DNA of 14,006 bases from Nitrospirota bacterium (GCA_015233485.1 JADFXO010000068.1:1-14006), one strand, 5' to 3'; positions 6,124-12,365 are shown, numbered from the stretch's first letter. A program made the numbers and translations. Notes: generated from the sequence alone by a model not told the origin.

Positions 6124-6313
6124 CGGAGAGCTTGAGGTTGATGTAGAAAGGGGGGTTGTGTATTTCCACTCCCCGGTTGGAGCTACTGTATTAAGAATTT
6201 GTGGATTGAAAATTCCCAAAAAATTTGGCAACAGCGCGACAGATAGCATTGATATAACACTGAAGTATCTTGATAAACACCCTGTTATGTACAATGTATG
6301 GGGAAATAGATGA
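6104..6313 (+). CDS. 69-aa hypothetical protein
   Basis: I chose ATG 6104 (MLTKKISGELEVDVERGVVY) because upstream in-frame starts at 6071 are TTG and sit deep in the preceding gene. AAGGA lies 12-13 bases upstream, within the tandem repeat. The protein is beta-rich with VERGVVYFHSPVGATVLRI and then KYLDKHP, reminiscent of small phage proteins but not recognised. It overlaps the following gene by four bases (ATGA). Confidence 0.7.
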   Translation: MLTKKISGELEVDVERGVVYFHSPVGATVLRICGLKIPKKFGNSATDSIDITLKYLDKHPVMYNVWGNR

Positions 6314-7218
6314 ATTTGTTACGAAAAGTGGAAGAACTTAAGGAATTTTTGAACAAGGCTGTCGAGGGAGCAAAAAAGCTTGATGCGGAAGCGCGTTTGG
6401 ATGTTTATAAGCTTGCTCAAAGTATAGTTGTTTTGATAAGTAAGGTTATGATTTGGCAGAGAAACGGGCAGAAGACATTTTTGCTATCAAAAGAGCTACT
6501 TGAGGCATTCCAGCATACTGATGTTCCACTCGAATCATTCCCCAGTGATTTTAAGTATCCGTTCAATGTTTTTCTTATTGAGAGCGAAATCCCTATGTTT
6601 GAGGTTAAAACAAAGATGGGCGACAGACAGGTTTTTTCCATTCTTTATTTGAATGCTGAATTGGTTGACATGTCGAATATAAGGTTTATCACAGACGATG
6701 GAATGCAATCGACTACACTTAAATGGCAGAAGGGGCTTACGGCCTTTTATCCAGCAGACGAATTTGGTGTTGAGAATATGGTTATTCACATGAGGGATAG
6801 CGATAGAATCATTGACTCGCTGGAGGAAAACGCTGTTGGGTATGGCATGTCCCCGATTGATAAGGATGATTTGCAGAATTTGGTAAATATTTTTTACAAC
6901 ACGGTAATGTACATAAATGATCCCGAAAGAAACCGAGAAGAGACGGAAGTTCGGTGTAGCAGGTCTACCAAGCTTGGTAGCGGGAGAAGTTCTGTTTTGT
7001 CGAGTTACATAAAACTGAATCCACCGAAAAGCTATGTTCCATTGAACGCTACTTGCGGAAAAGGTAGAACTATAGATGTTCGTTTTATAGTACGCGGTCA
7101 CTGGAGGAACCAGTTGTTTGGAGAGAAACGAACCTTCCATAAGCATATCTGGATTAAGCCGTATTACAAAGGCCCTGATTTTGGTGAAATAATAAACAAG
7201 CCATACAAAGTCGAATAG
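6310..7218 (+). CDS. 302-aa protein with C-terminal RGHWRNQ/WIKPY motif
   Basis: ATG 6310 overlaps the previous stop. The N-terminal 220 residues form a mixed helical domain that I do not recognise (MNLLRKVEELKEFLN, VVLISKVMIWQRNGQ). The C-terminal ~75 residues contain SYIKLNPPKSYVPLN, IDVRFIVRGHWRNQLFG and HKHIWIKPYYKGPDFG. I recall this 'RGHWR..(x)..iWI.P...G' pattern ending hypothetical proteins of actinobacteria, plasmids and phages. Its conserved His, Arg and Trp suggest binding or catalysis but no activity is established. It is the last gene of the P1 operon: a new promoter starts three bases after its TAG. Confidence 0.85.
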   Translation: MNLLRKVEELKEFLNKAVEGAKKLDAEARLDVYKLAQSIVVLISKVMIWQRNGQKTFLLSKELLEAFQHTDVPLESFPSDFKYPFNVFLIESEIPMFEVKTKMGDRQVFSILYLNAELVDMSNIRFITDDGMQSTTLKWQKGLTAFYPADEFGVENMVIHMRDSDRIIDSLEENAVGYGMSPIDKDDLQNLVNIFYNTVMYINDPERNREETEVRCSRSTKLGSGRSSVLSSYIKLNPPKSYVPLNATCGKGRTIDVRFIVRGHWRNQLFGEKRTFHKHIWIKPYYKGPDFGEIINKPYKVE

Positions 7219-7220
7219 AC

Positions 7221-7249
7221 TTGACAAAATAAAACTTTTTCATTATATT
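7221..7249 (+). promoter_or_regulatory. sigma70-type promoter P2, near-leaderless
   Basis: TTGACA (7221-7226), 17-bp spacer and TATATT (7244-7249), followed by ATATATAT. The expected start, seven or eight bases past the -10 box, is 7256-7257. The ATG of the next gene is 7258-7260, so the transcript would have a 5' leader of one or two bases. No SD precedes that ATG. Confidence 0.8.
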
Positions 7250-7257
7250 ATATATAT

Positions 7258-7470
7258 ATGGAAATCAATACCGAAAAACTAATAGGTTTTCTCAAAGACG
7301 AAATCGGAAAGATTAAATGCGATCAGTCTGATGCCACGTACAATGTCGGAGTTCTTGATGGAATGGTTAAGGCATACACTGACCTTGTTGCAAAAATAGA
7401 GGGTGACATTAAAAATATTGAAGACAGTCTTAAAAGCCCAATAACGGCGAAACCCCCCGATGATTCATAA
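7258..7470 (+). CDS. 70-aa helical protein, probably leaderless
   Basis: ATG 7258 sits directly behind promoter P2 with only TATATATA before it and no SD, so it would be translated from a leaderless or nearly leaderless mRNA. The product is a helix-rich protein with VGVLDGMVKAYTDL and VAKIEGDIKNIEDSL. Both motifs recur, separated by a 50-residue insertion, in the protein at 12735 (IGVFNGMVKG and VKIEGDIERSKRFL), so the two are related. The C-terminus (PITAKPPDDS) is disordered. Function unknown. Confidence 0.7.
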   Translation: MEINTEKLIGFLKDEIGKIKCDQSDATYNVGVLDGMVKAYTDLVAKIEGDIKNIEDSLKSPITAKPPDDS

Positions 7471-7476
7471 GTTGTA

Positions 7477-7647
7477 ATGGTGGAAGCTGTTAGTGTTAAA
7501 GAAAAAGTTAAAGAGCTTATTCGTGAAGGAAAACTGATTGAGTCGATCAAAACACTCCGAGTGGCAACAGGGTGGGGTTTGAAAGAGTCGAAGGATTATT
7601 GTGATAATTTAAAAAGAGAGTTGGACAAGGATTCAATACCATTTTAA
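7477..7647 (+). CDS. 56-aa ribosomal L7/L12 C-terminal-like mini-protein
   Basis: ATG 7477 follows the previous gene by six bases. The core EGKLIESIKTLRVATGWGLK, then ESKDYCDNLKREL, matches the alpha-alpha-beta pattern of the L7/L12 C-terminal domain (normally 'KI.vIK.vRe.TGLGLKEAKd.V'). The ribosomal protein's N-terminal dimerisation domain and hinge are absent. Stand-alone small proteins of this kind are known in phages and bacteria. In L7/L12 this domain contacts translation factors, so a decoy or modulator of translation is one idea; that is inference. Only weak SD (no clear AGGAG), so coupling to the upstream gene is likely. Confidence 0.75.
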   Translation: MVEAVSVKEKVKELIREGKLIESIKTLRVATGWGLKESKDYCDNLKRELDKDSIPF

Positions 7648-7658
7648 AGGAGGGTTGA

Positions 7659-7979
7659 ATGTTTCCGGTGCCAGAGGTAACAGCGCTTGACATAGCCTTT
7701 GGGAATATAGGCCACTTGCCGAAATGGGAGGACATCCCGGAAAAGTTCAAAAATGCAAACAGACTTATTCCCGAAACGAAGCTGATTTCCGATTGGTTCT
7801 TTAAGGGGTTGAAGGAAGAGCAGATTGCAAAGCTTACTCCGAAGCCGGGAGTAGATAAAAACAAGGCGTTGATTGCAATACAGTGTATTTTGCGATCTTT
7901 CGAGCCGAAACATGAACACAAAGAAGCCGGAGCAGCGTTTATGGTTTCCGAATGGTTTGAGGAATTTAAGTGGGAATAG
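7659..7979 (+). CDS. 106-aa phage-type hypothetical protein
   Basis: ATG 7659 with AAAGGAGG SD. The sequence MFPVPEVTALDIAFGN, IPEKFKNANRL, ISDWFFKGL, LTPKPGVDKNKALIAIQ and FEPKHEHKEAG is a pattern I remember, nearly full length, from hypothetical proteins in several tailed phages. No function is known to me. There are no Cys and no membrane segment. It overlaps the following gene by ten bases. Confidence 0.85.
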   Translation: MFPVPEVTALDIAFGNIGHLPKWEDIPEKFKNANRLIPETKLISDWFFKGLKEEQIAKLTPKPGVDKNKALIAIQCILRSFEPKHEHKEAGAAFMVSEWFEEFKWE

Positions 7980-8203
7980 GCGATGCAATATCCGGCGCTC
8001 TCAAAGGAGCGAGGCCGAAAGAACTTGTCGTTTTGCATAAAAACGAATCCAGAGAAAGGATTGTCAAAGTAAGGTGTTCACACTGTTTTGAGGCAACATT
8101 TTTCTATTTTAAAAATGATATGGGGAAATACTATGCTCCACTTTTATGTAACAAGTGTGGATACGAAATGTTCGTAGATTGCGAATGGAACCCTGAATGC
8201 TGA
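7970..8203 (+). CDS. 77-aa zinc-ribbon protein, GTG start
   Basis: I favour GTG 7970 (MGIGDAISGALKGARP), with TGAGGA SD at about 7958-7963; no ATG lies early in this frame. Two pairs, C-S-H-C and C-N-K-C, plus a final Cys pair region (DCEWNPEC) form a zinc ribbon. FEATFFYFKNDMGKYYAPLL lies between the pairs. The last two Cys may add to the site. It precedes the helicase N-half by ten bases and could act with it, but that is only context. Confidence 0.75.
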   Translation: MGIGDAISGALKGARPKELVVLHKNESRERIVKVRCSHCFEATFFYFKNDMGKYYAPLLCNKCGYEMFVDCEWNPEC

Positions 8204-8213
8204 CGGTAAAACA

Positions 8214-9392
8214 ATGAAAATAGTTAAATGCCCTAAATGTGGTTCGAGGATGAACGAAAGAACGGGAAAGTTCGGCACATTTTTTGGCTGTTCAATGTTT
8301 CCGACTTGTCGTGGCACGCTGAATGCAAGAGACGCAGCGCTTCGCACGATAGAGATTGAAGACCGAAGCGAAGATGAAACTGACAAGTTAAGAAAAAGGA
8401 TCAGGTCGCCGTCAGTTCCAAAAGTCTCCGTGGACTCCCCGATTACGAAGCTTTCCGACAAATGTGCAAGACCCGAAGCATTTTCTTTGATACGTTACAA
8501 AATTGATGAGTTCAGTCCTGAACAAACCGCTGTTTTGGACTATTACGACAAGGATGTTAATTTCGTTCTTGCGCTTCCAACTGGAGCCGGGAAAACTATT
8601 TGTTGCGAGATGTTTATGGCACATTCTTTATCCATAGGTAAAAAGGCCGCTTACGTTAGTCCCCTCAAGGCTCTTACACAGGAAAAGTACGATGATTGGA
8701 CAAATGCTTTTCACGAATGGAGCAAGAAGAAATCAATAATCCTTACGGGGGACTATGTTTTAACGGCAAAGCGTTCAAAGGAATTGGAAGAAGCCGACAT
8801 TATACTTATGACAAGTGAAATGCTTTCTTCAAGAGTAAGGAAGGTAAATTCAGAAAAGAGTGGGTTTCTTAAGGAAATTTCTACTATTGTTATCGACGAG
8901 TCGCATTTGCTGTCAACTAACAGGGGTTCTGCGCTTGAATGCGGGTTGATGAAATTTACCCTGATAAATCCGAATTGCCGAATAATTTTTCTGTCGGCCA
9001 CAATGCCTAATGTTGTTGATATGTGTGGGTGGCTGACAATGTTAAATGGGAAGAAAACAGAGCTTATAAATTCCGACAAGAGGCCAGTTCCTCTTGAAGT
9101 TCATTGGATACCGTATGATGATGGTGCGGGGGTGGATAAAAATGTCGCAAAAATAAGAAAGGCCCAAAGTATTATTAATGAGTTTCCCGACGATACATTT
9201 ATTCTTTTTGTTCATGCGAAAGCTATGGGTAGAAAGCTGTATCAGGAGCTTAAAGATTATGGTATTGAGTCTGAGTTTCACTGTGCTGATCTTGATAGGG
9301 ATGAGCGACAACGAATAGAAAAAGCGTTTCGATCAAAAGAATTGAGGATAGTGATAGCGACAAGTACATTGGCCTACGGGTTGAACCTATAG
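8214..9392 (+). CDS. N-terminal half of a split Ski2/Hel308-like helicase
   Basis: ATG 8214, 392 aa. It opens with a topoisomerase-type zinc finger (C6, C9, C26, C32), then a charged linker. The DExH helicase core follows: Walker A LPTGAGKT (121-128), PLKALTQEKYDDW (motif Ia), TSEML, DESH (228-231, motif II), LSATMP (260-265, motif III), ILFVHAK (motif IV) and ATSTLAYGLNL (motif V). It ends there at TAG 9390. Motif VI and the rest of RecA domain 2 are encoded at 10598. DESH and TLAYGLNL point to superfamily 2, Ski2-like, with Hel308 the nearest known type. Alone it cannot form a full ATPase, lacking the motif VI Arg finger. It must pair with the C-half or be inactive. The zinc-finger fusion at the N-terminus is unusual. 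Confidence 0.9.
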   Translation: MKIVKCPKCGSRMNERTGKFGTFFGCSMFPTCRGTLNARDAALRTIEIEDRSEDETDKLRKRIRSPSVPKVSVDSPITKLSDKCARPEAFSLIRYKIDEFSPEQTAVLDYYDKDVNFVLALPTGAGKTICCEMFMAHSLSIGKKAAYVSPLKALTQEKYDDWTNAFHEWSKKKSIILTGDYVLTAKRSKELEEADIILMTSEMLSSRVRKVNSEKSGFLKEISTIVIDESHLLSTNRGSALECGLMKFTLINPNCRIIFLSATMPNVVDMCGWLTMLNGKKTELINSDKRPVPLEVHWIPYDDGAGVDKNVAKIRKAQSIINEFPDDTFILFVHAKAMGRKLYQELKDYGIESEFHCADLDRDERQRIEKAFRSKELRIVIATSTLAYGLNL

Positions 9393-9422
9393 TGTTTAAA
9401 ATAAGGTAGTTAGGAGTTGATT

Positions 9423-10094
9423 ATGGGTAGAATAGTAGTATGGTCTGGTGGATACGATAGTACCCTTTTATTGACAAGAGAGCTGATGGAAAACAAAAGT
9501 ATTACCGCTTGGTCTATCATAATGCCGGGAATATCACAAGAAAAGCTCCATTCCGAACATATAGTGAGAGAACGGTACAAGGAGTTTATTGCAAAGAAAT
9601 TACCCAAAGCAAAGATAGACCACCACGAAATCAATATAGGTTATGATTTTTTCAGAACGTCACCCGGAGGTAGTTTTCCACAACAGGCGTTCTGGGCATT
9701 GTTCGCTTCGTGGTTTGCCCACGATGGAGACGAGATTATTTTTGGTTTTCACAGAGGAGATGAGTTTTGGAAATTTTACGAAAAAGCCGGATATGCGTCA
9801 GAGTACATTTGTGGGATAATGGATAAACAAATAAAGTTTTTGTATCCGCTAAAAACAACATCAAAGTGGCAAATAGTGTCCCAAATAAACAGAATGGGAT
9901 TAAGGGATTATGTATGGACATGTGAAGGACCCCCGATTCCAATGTCAGTATGTGGTACATGTGATTCCTGCGCTAATTTGCGGCAGGCAAATGCAGAAAT
10001 CGAGTATCGTATCAAAAAGTGCAAAATGAAAGAACCCCCAATAATTATTGATGAGTCTGTTTCCGAAGAAGATGTTGAAGAAGATAGCCATTGA
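9423..10094 (+). CDS. QueC-like PP-loop ATPase
   Basis: ATG 9423, with TAGGAG SD (9411-9416) six bases upstream; the TTG two codons earlier (9417) touches the SD and is unlikely. 223 aa, close to E. coli QueC (231). PP-loop SGGYDSTLLL is at residues 8-17. Near the C-terminus four Cys (CEGPPIPMSVCGTCDSC) match the QueC zinc site. The middle PGGSFPQQAFWALFASWFA replaces the usual PGRN motif and is divergent. QueC makes 7-cyano-7-deazaguanine (preQ0); phage versions serve 7-deazaguanine DNA modification, and QueC-like proteins also occur in anti-phage systems such as Qat. No other deazaguanine gene is in this window. It lies within the split helicase. Confidence 0.8.
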   Translation: MGRIVVWSGGYDSTLLLTRELMENKSITAWSIIMPGISQEKLHSEHIVRERYKEFIAKKLPKAKIDHHEINIGYDFFRTSPGGSFPQQAFWALFASWFAHDGDEIIFGFHRGDEFWKFYEKAGYASEYICGIMDKQIKFLYPLKTTSKWQIVSQINRMGLRDYVWTCEGPPIPMSVCGTCDSCANLRQANAEIEYRIKKCKMKEPPIIIDESVSEEDVEEDSH

Positions 10095-10158
10095 ATTTTA
10101 CGAGGAGTACAAGAAGTTGAAAGATAGTTTTATGACAAAGAGCGAGGCCAGAAAATGA
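10072..10158 (+). CDS. 28-aa small ORF linking two genes
   Basis: ATG 10072 lies inside the end of the QueC-like gene. The frame encodes MLKKIAIEFYEEYKKLKDSF and then MTKSEARK, stopping at TGA 10156-10158, which overlaps the next ATG (ATGA). It is a single amphipathic, Lys/Glu-rich helix. The only SD-like sequence is GAAGAAG directly before the ATG. It may be a real micro-protein or simply a coupling ORF carrying the downstream SD. Confidence 0.45.
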   Translation: MLKKIAIEFYEEYKKLKDSFMTKSEARK

Positions 10159-10592
10159 TAAAAAATTATACGTCTGAAGTTCCGGCAGCGAAGTCGATTG
10201 CCCATATCGAACATAGGCTTGTGGAGCATGGCGCAAATAACATTCTCAAGATATACGAAGAAAAGCGACTTGCCGGAATTTCCTTCACCGTTACTGTTAG
10301 TGGTAGTGATATACCATTCCGACTACCTGCGAGAATCGACAGGGTTGGCAAACGACTGCTTTCAACGGTCAAAAAGATGCATAAGGGAACCGAACAAAGA
10401 ATACTTGAACAGGCCGAGAGAACAGGTTGGAAGCTGTTGTCTGACTGGGTTGATATTCAGATGTCGCTTATTGAACTCGATCAAGTCGAACTGATGGAGG
10501 TTTTTATGCCATATATTTACAACCACAAAAAAGAGCAATCACTCTTTGAGCAGATGAAGTCAATAGGGTTCATGCTTGAAGATAAGAGGTAA
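10155..10592 (+). CDS. 145-aa phage-type hypothetical protein
   Basis: ATG 10155 with GAGG SD (10143-10146). The sequence YTSEVPAAKSIAHIEHRLVE, HGANNILKIYE, GISFTVTVSGSDIPFRLPAR, then a long helical second half, resembles a protein family I remember from many phages and cyanobacteria ('Y...V...kTi.eI...L..hGA..i..'). Its function is unknown to me. It lies between the QueC-like gene and the C-half of the helicase, and AAGAGG at its end is the SD for that C-half. Confidence 0.8.
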   Translation: MIKNYTSEVPAAKSIAHIEHRLVEHGANNILKIYEEKRLAGISFTVTVSGSDIPFRLPARIDRVGKRLLSTVKKMHKGTEQRILEQAERTGWKLLSDWVDIQMSLIELDQVELMEVFMPYIYNHKKEQSLFEQMKSIGFMLEDKR

Positions 10593-10597
10593 AAATA

Positions 10598-11626
10598 ATG
10601 GCACGAAGAGTTGTTATATTAGGAGTGCATCGCGGGAATGATGAAGTAGACCCTATGGATATTATTCAGGAGCTTGGTAGAGCAGGAAGAAAGGGTATTG
10701 ACAAGAAAGGTGATGGTTATGTTCTTGTCCCAAAATCCAGAACGACAGAAATGTATATTAAGTACAAGCAGTCGCCGCCGATTGTTTCTCGAATGATAGC
10801 TGGAAGCGATGAAGGGATAGGAAATCTTCTTTTTCATGTTGTTAGTGAAGTTGCTGAAGGCAATGTGTCGAACTCTCACGATCTTGTTAAATGGCACAAA
10901 CGATCTCTGGCAGCGCATCAGGGGTGTATTATTTCAGAGGATGATTCAGCCGAGATACTGTCTACACTCGAAAAGATACGAGCTATCAAAAAAGAGGGCA
11001 GTGAGTATGTTTCGACAGGGTTGGGAAAGGTCGCCTGTCTTATGTATATGAATCCTTATGACATCTTTTCGTGGTACATGAATTTCAAGTTCGTTTTCGA
11101 CAACGGGAAATTTAATGACACCGTTAGTTTAGTTTGGGCCATTGCCAACTGCCGGATGTTTGATAGTGGATATGTCGCAACCGAAGATCAGGAGCTGGCA
11201 ATGTTATTTAGCGATCTGTGCAGGAAAAGTGGCCTTGAGATTTACAATACCAAAGCTGTAGGCGGAGCTGTTCTGCTTGCCTGTATAGGTGATGCGCGGG
11301 TATATGCCGACAAAAGAAAGGTCGGTCTTTTGAGAATGGACATCGAACGGATAATACAGTCTATTAAAATGATCGACACTTTTTATGCTCATTGGGGCAA
11401 GGAAAGAATTCTCGACAGATTGAATGTAAGATTGCGATACGGAATACCCGACTGTCTCGTGGAGTTGTGTCGTCTCAAACAAATTGGGGCTGTAAGAGCA
11501 GAAACTCTGTATGGCATAGGAATTAAAGGTAAAGCTGATATGATAGCAAACAAAGAAAAATGTCTTGTAGCTCTTGGTAAAGACGATAGGGCCGAAAAAA
11601 TCTACAACGAAGCTATAAATGGATGA
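10598..11626 (+). CDS. C-terminal half of the split Ski2/Hel308-like helicase
   Basis: ATG 10598 with AAGAGG SD (10584-10589) gives MARRVVILGVHRGND. This continues the helicase exactly where the N-half stops: family members read TLAYG(V/L)NLPARRVV. Motif VI, QELGRAGRKG, is residues 24-33 with its Arg finger residues. A winged-helix region follows, then a helical ratchet-like region. Near the end RLRYGIPDCLVELCRLKQIG and VRAETLYGIGIKGKADM (about 272-312) resemble the helix-hairpin-helix region of Hel308. 342 aa; with the N-half 734 aa, the length of a typical Hel308. It has no ATP-binding motifs of its own. It overlaps the next gene by eight bases. Confidence 0.9.
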   Translation: MARRVVILGVHRGNDEVDPMDIIQELGRAGRKGIDKKGDGYVLVPKSRTTEMYIKYKQSPPIVSRMIAGSDEGIGNLLFHVVSEVAEGNVSNSHDLVKWHKRSLAAHQGCIISEDDSAEILSTLEKIRAIKKEGSEYVSTGLGKVACLMYMNPYDIFSWYMNFKFVFDNGKFNDTVSLVWAIANCRMFDSGYVATEDQELAMLFSDLCRKSGLEIYNTKAVGGAVLLACIGDARVYADKRKVGLLRMDIERIIQSIKMIDTFYAHWGKERILDRLNVRLRYGIPDCLVELCRLKQIGAVRAETLYGIGIKGKADMIANKEKCLVALGKDDRAEKIYNEAING

Positions 11627-11969
11627 GATGAATTTGTCACTTGGTGATGAACTTAGCAAAAAACTGCAAGAGCATATTCGGAATATGCTTGATAGAGGTA
11701 AGTACGAGCCTTACTGTCAGATTCCTGAAGATGTAATGAAGGAGTGGTTGTTGATGAGTAAAGAGCTTTGCCACGTAACGTCTCTGGTAAAAGCCGCCGA
11801 AGCCAGAAAGACGTTGTTCTGGACGTCTCTTGAGGCCAGATTAAATATTTACAACAGGGGTATTCGTCTTGATACAGACAACAACATGATTATGCTGGAG
11901 GTAGAGTCCCCGAGCATTCCACCAGAGACAAAGATTTCTATGCCGAATACAGACGGAGAGGTCAAATGA
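11619..11969 (+). CDS. 116-aa helical protein
   Basis: ATG 11619 overlaps the helicase C-half end (stop 11624-11626). Predicted mostly helical (LSKKLQEHIRNMLDRGKYEP, KEWLLMSKELCHVTSLVKAA, ARKTLFWTSLEARLNIYN), with a Pro-rich C-terminus. 'SLEARLNIYN.GIRLD...N.I' resembles small phage proteins found near replication genes but I cannot name it. It overlaps the membrane protein gene that follows by four bases. Confidence 0.75.
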   Translation: MDEMNLSLGDELSKKLQEHIRNMLDRGKYEPYCQIPEDVMKEWLLMSKELCHVTSLVKAAEARKTLFWTSLEARLNIYNRGIRLDTDNNMIMLEVESPSIPPETKISMPNTDGEVK

Positions 11970-12184
11970 CTCTTATTTGGGTTTGCATAGCGATGCTTTT
12001 CGCTATGTTTTTGGCAACATGCTTGTTTATTTGTGTATTGATAAGAGTGTTTACGACGCATTTTAACAATCTGGCGGAGTTTACAAAAAGTGTTGGTAAA
12101 ATAGCGAACGAAAGCGTGTCAATTTTGGATGCAATGCAAGGTATTAAAAATCCCGACGAAAAAGAAAGTGTTGACAATTTGTGA
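11966..12184 (+). CDS. 72-aa single-pass membrane protein
   Basis: ATG 11966 overlaps the previous stop (ATGA). Residues about 3-29 (IWVCIAMLFAMFLATCLFIC) form a strong membrane helix, followed by a soluble tail (SVGKIANESVSILDAMQGIK). There is no signal cleavage site. It is the last gene of the P2 operon: its final codons (VDNL) contain the TTGACA of promoter P3. Function not recognised. Confidence 0.75.
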   Translation: MTLIWVCIAMLFAMFLATCLFICVLIRVFTTHFNNLAEFTKSVGKIANESVSILDAMQGIKNPDEKESVDNL

Positions 12185-12199
12185 TTTTTCTGTTATATT
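12171..12199 (+). promoter_or_regulatory. sigma70-type promoter P3
   Basis: TTGACA (12171-12176), 17-bp spacer and TATATT (12194-12199). The -35 box lies in the last codons of the membrane protein gene and the spacer spans its TGA. The expected start is about 12206-12207. No ATG opens a frame before the terminator at 12239, so it appears to drive a short non-coding RNA. Confidence 0.7.
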
Positions 12200-12205
12200 T
12201 AATAC

Positions 12206-12289
12206 CGAAGCAGAACTTCCAAGCTCTTTCTTTGCAGCAATAAAGCGTCCGAGAATTCGACCCCTCGGGCGCTTTATTATTACTTTTTT
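12206..12289 (+). ncRNA. putative ~80-nt small RNA between P3 and terminator
   Basis: Between the predicted start of P3 and the end of the terminator U-tract there is about 80 nt with no ATG. The first third is pyrimidine-rich (AACTTCCAAGCTCTTTCTTT), which could pair with purine-rich SD regions. It contains a small GAAG/CTTC hairpin, and the last half is the terminator stem. This is the layout of a small regulatory RNA. It could instead be an attenuated leader. A promoter box pair and a terminator are seen; expression and function are inferred. Confidence 0.5.
12239..12289 (+). terminator. strong intrinsic terminator hairpin
   Basis: Arms 12239-12253 (AATAAAGCGTCCGAG) and 12264-12278 (CTCGGGCGCTTTATT) pair over 15 bp with one G-U, closing a 10-nt loop. 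TTTTTT follows at 12284-12289 after a U-rich ATTAC. It ends the P3 transcript and any readthrough from the P2 operon, directly before the next promoter. Confidence 0.8.
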
Positions 12290-12290
12290 C

Positions 12291-12319
12291 TTGACAATAC
12301 CATATTTTTTTATTATATT
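12291..12319 (+). promoter_or_regulatory. sigma70-type promoter P4
   Basis: TTGACA (12291-12296), 17-bp spacer ending in a T-rich run and TATATT (12314-12319), then ATATACT. It follows the terminator U-tract by one base, so it is insulated from upstream transcription. The expected start is about 12326-12327, which coincides with the ATG of a 12-codon ORF. Confidence 0.8.
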
Positions 12320-12326
12320 ATATACT

Positions 12327-12365
12327 ATGAGAAACAAATATAAACCAAGGGTTGTGTATGAATAA
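12327..12365 (+). CDS. 12-codon leaderless ORF upstream of next gene
   Basis: ATG 12327 lies at the predicted start site of P4. The frame encodes MRNKYKPRVVYE and stops at TAA 12363-12365, overlapping the ATG (12358) of the following gene. The peptide is basic. The overlap suggests translation of this peptide could be coupled to, or regulate, the next gene. It could be chance: 12 codons is very short. Confidence 0.35.
   Translation: MRNKYKPRVVYE

Noticed and set aside
6535..7227. 230-aa minus-strand reading frame
   Set aside because: It lies opposite the convincing 302-aa gene, has no sensible SD and a composition unlike protein; treated as a shadow. The same applies to minus-strand frames at 431-799, 5087-5638 and 7547-8038.
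9390..10597. Group I or group II intron interrupting the helicase
   Set aside because: The intervening block is filled with genes that have their own SDs. No GTGYG start, no convincing P1 pairing and no joining that restores NLPARRVV in frame was found (joining CTA to ATG gives Met for Pro). A covariance-model search would settle it.
9380..10610. Intein or split intein in the helicase
   Set aside because: The N-half stops directly after GLNL with no Cys/Ser start or intein blocks, and nothing resembling a C-terminal HN motif precedes the C-half.
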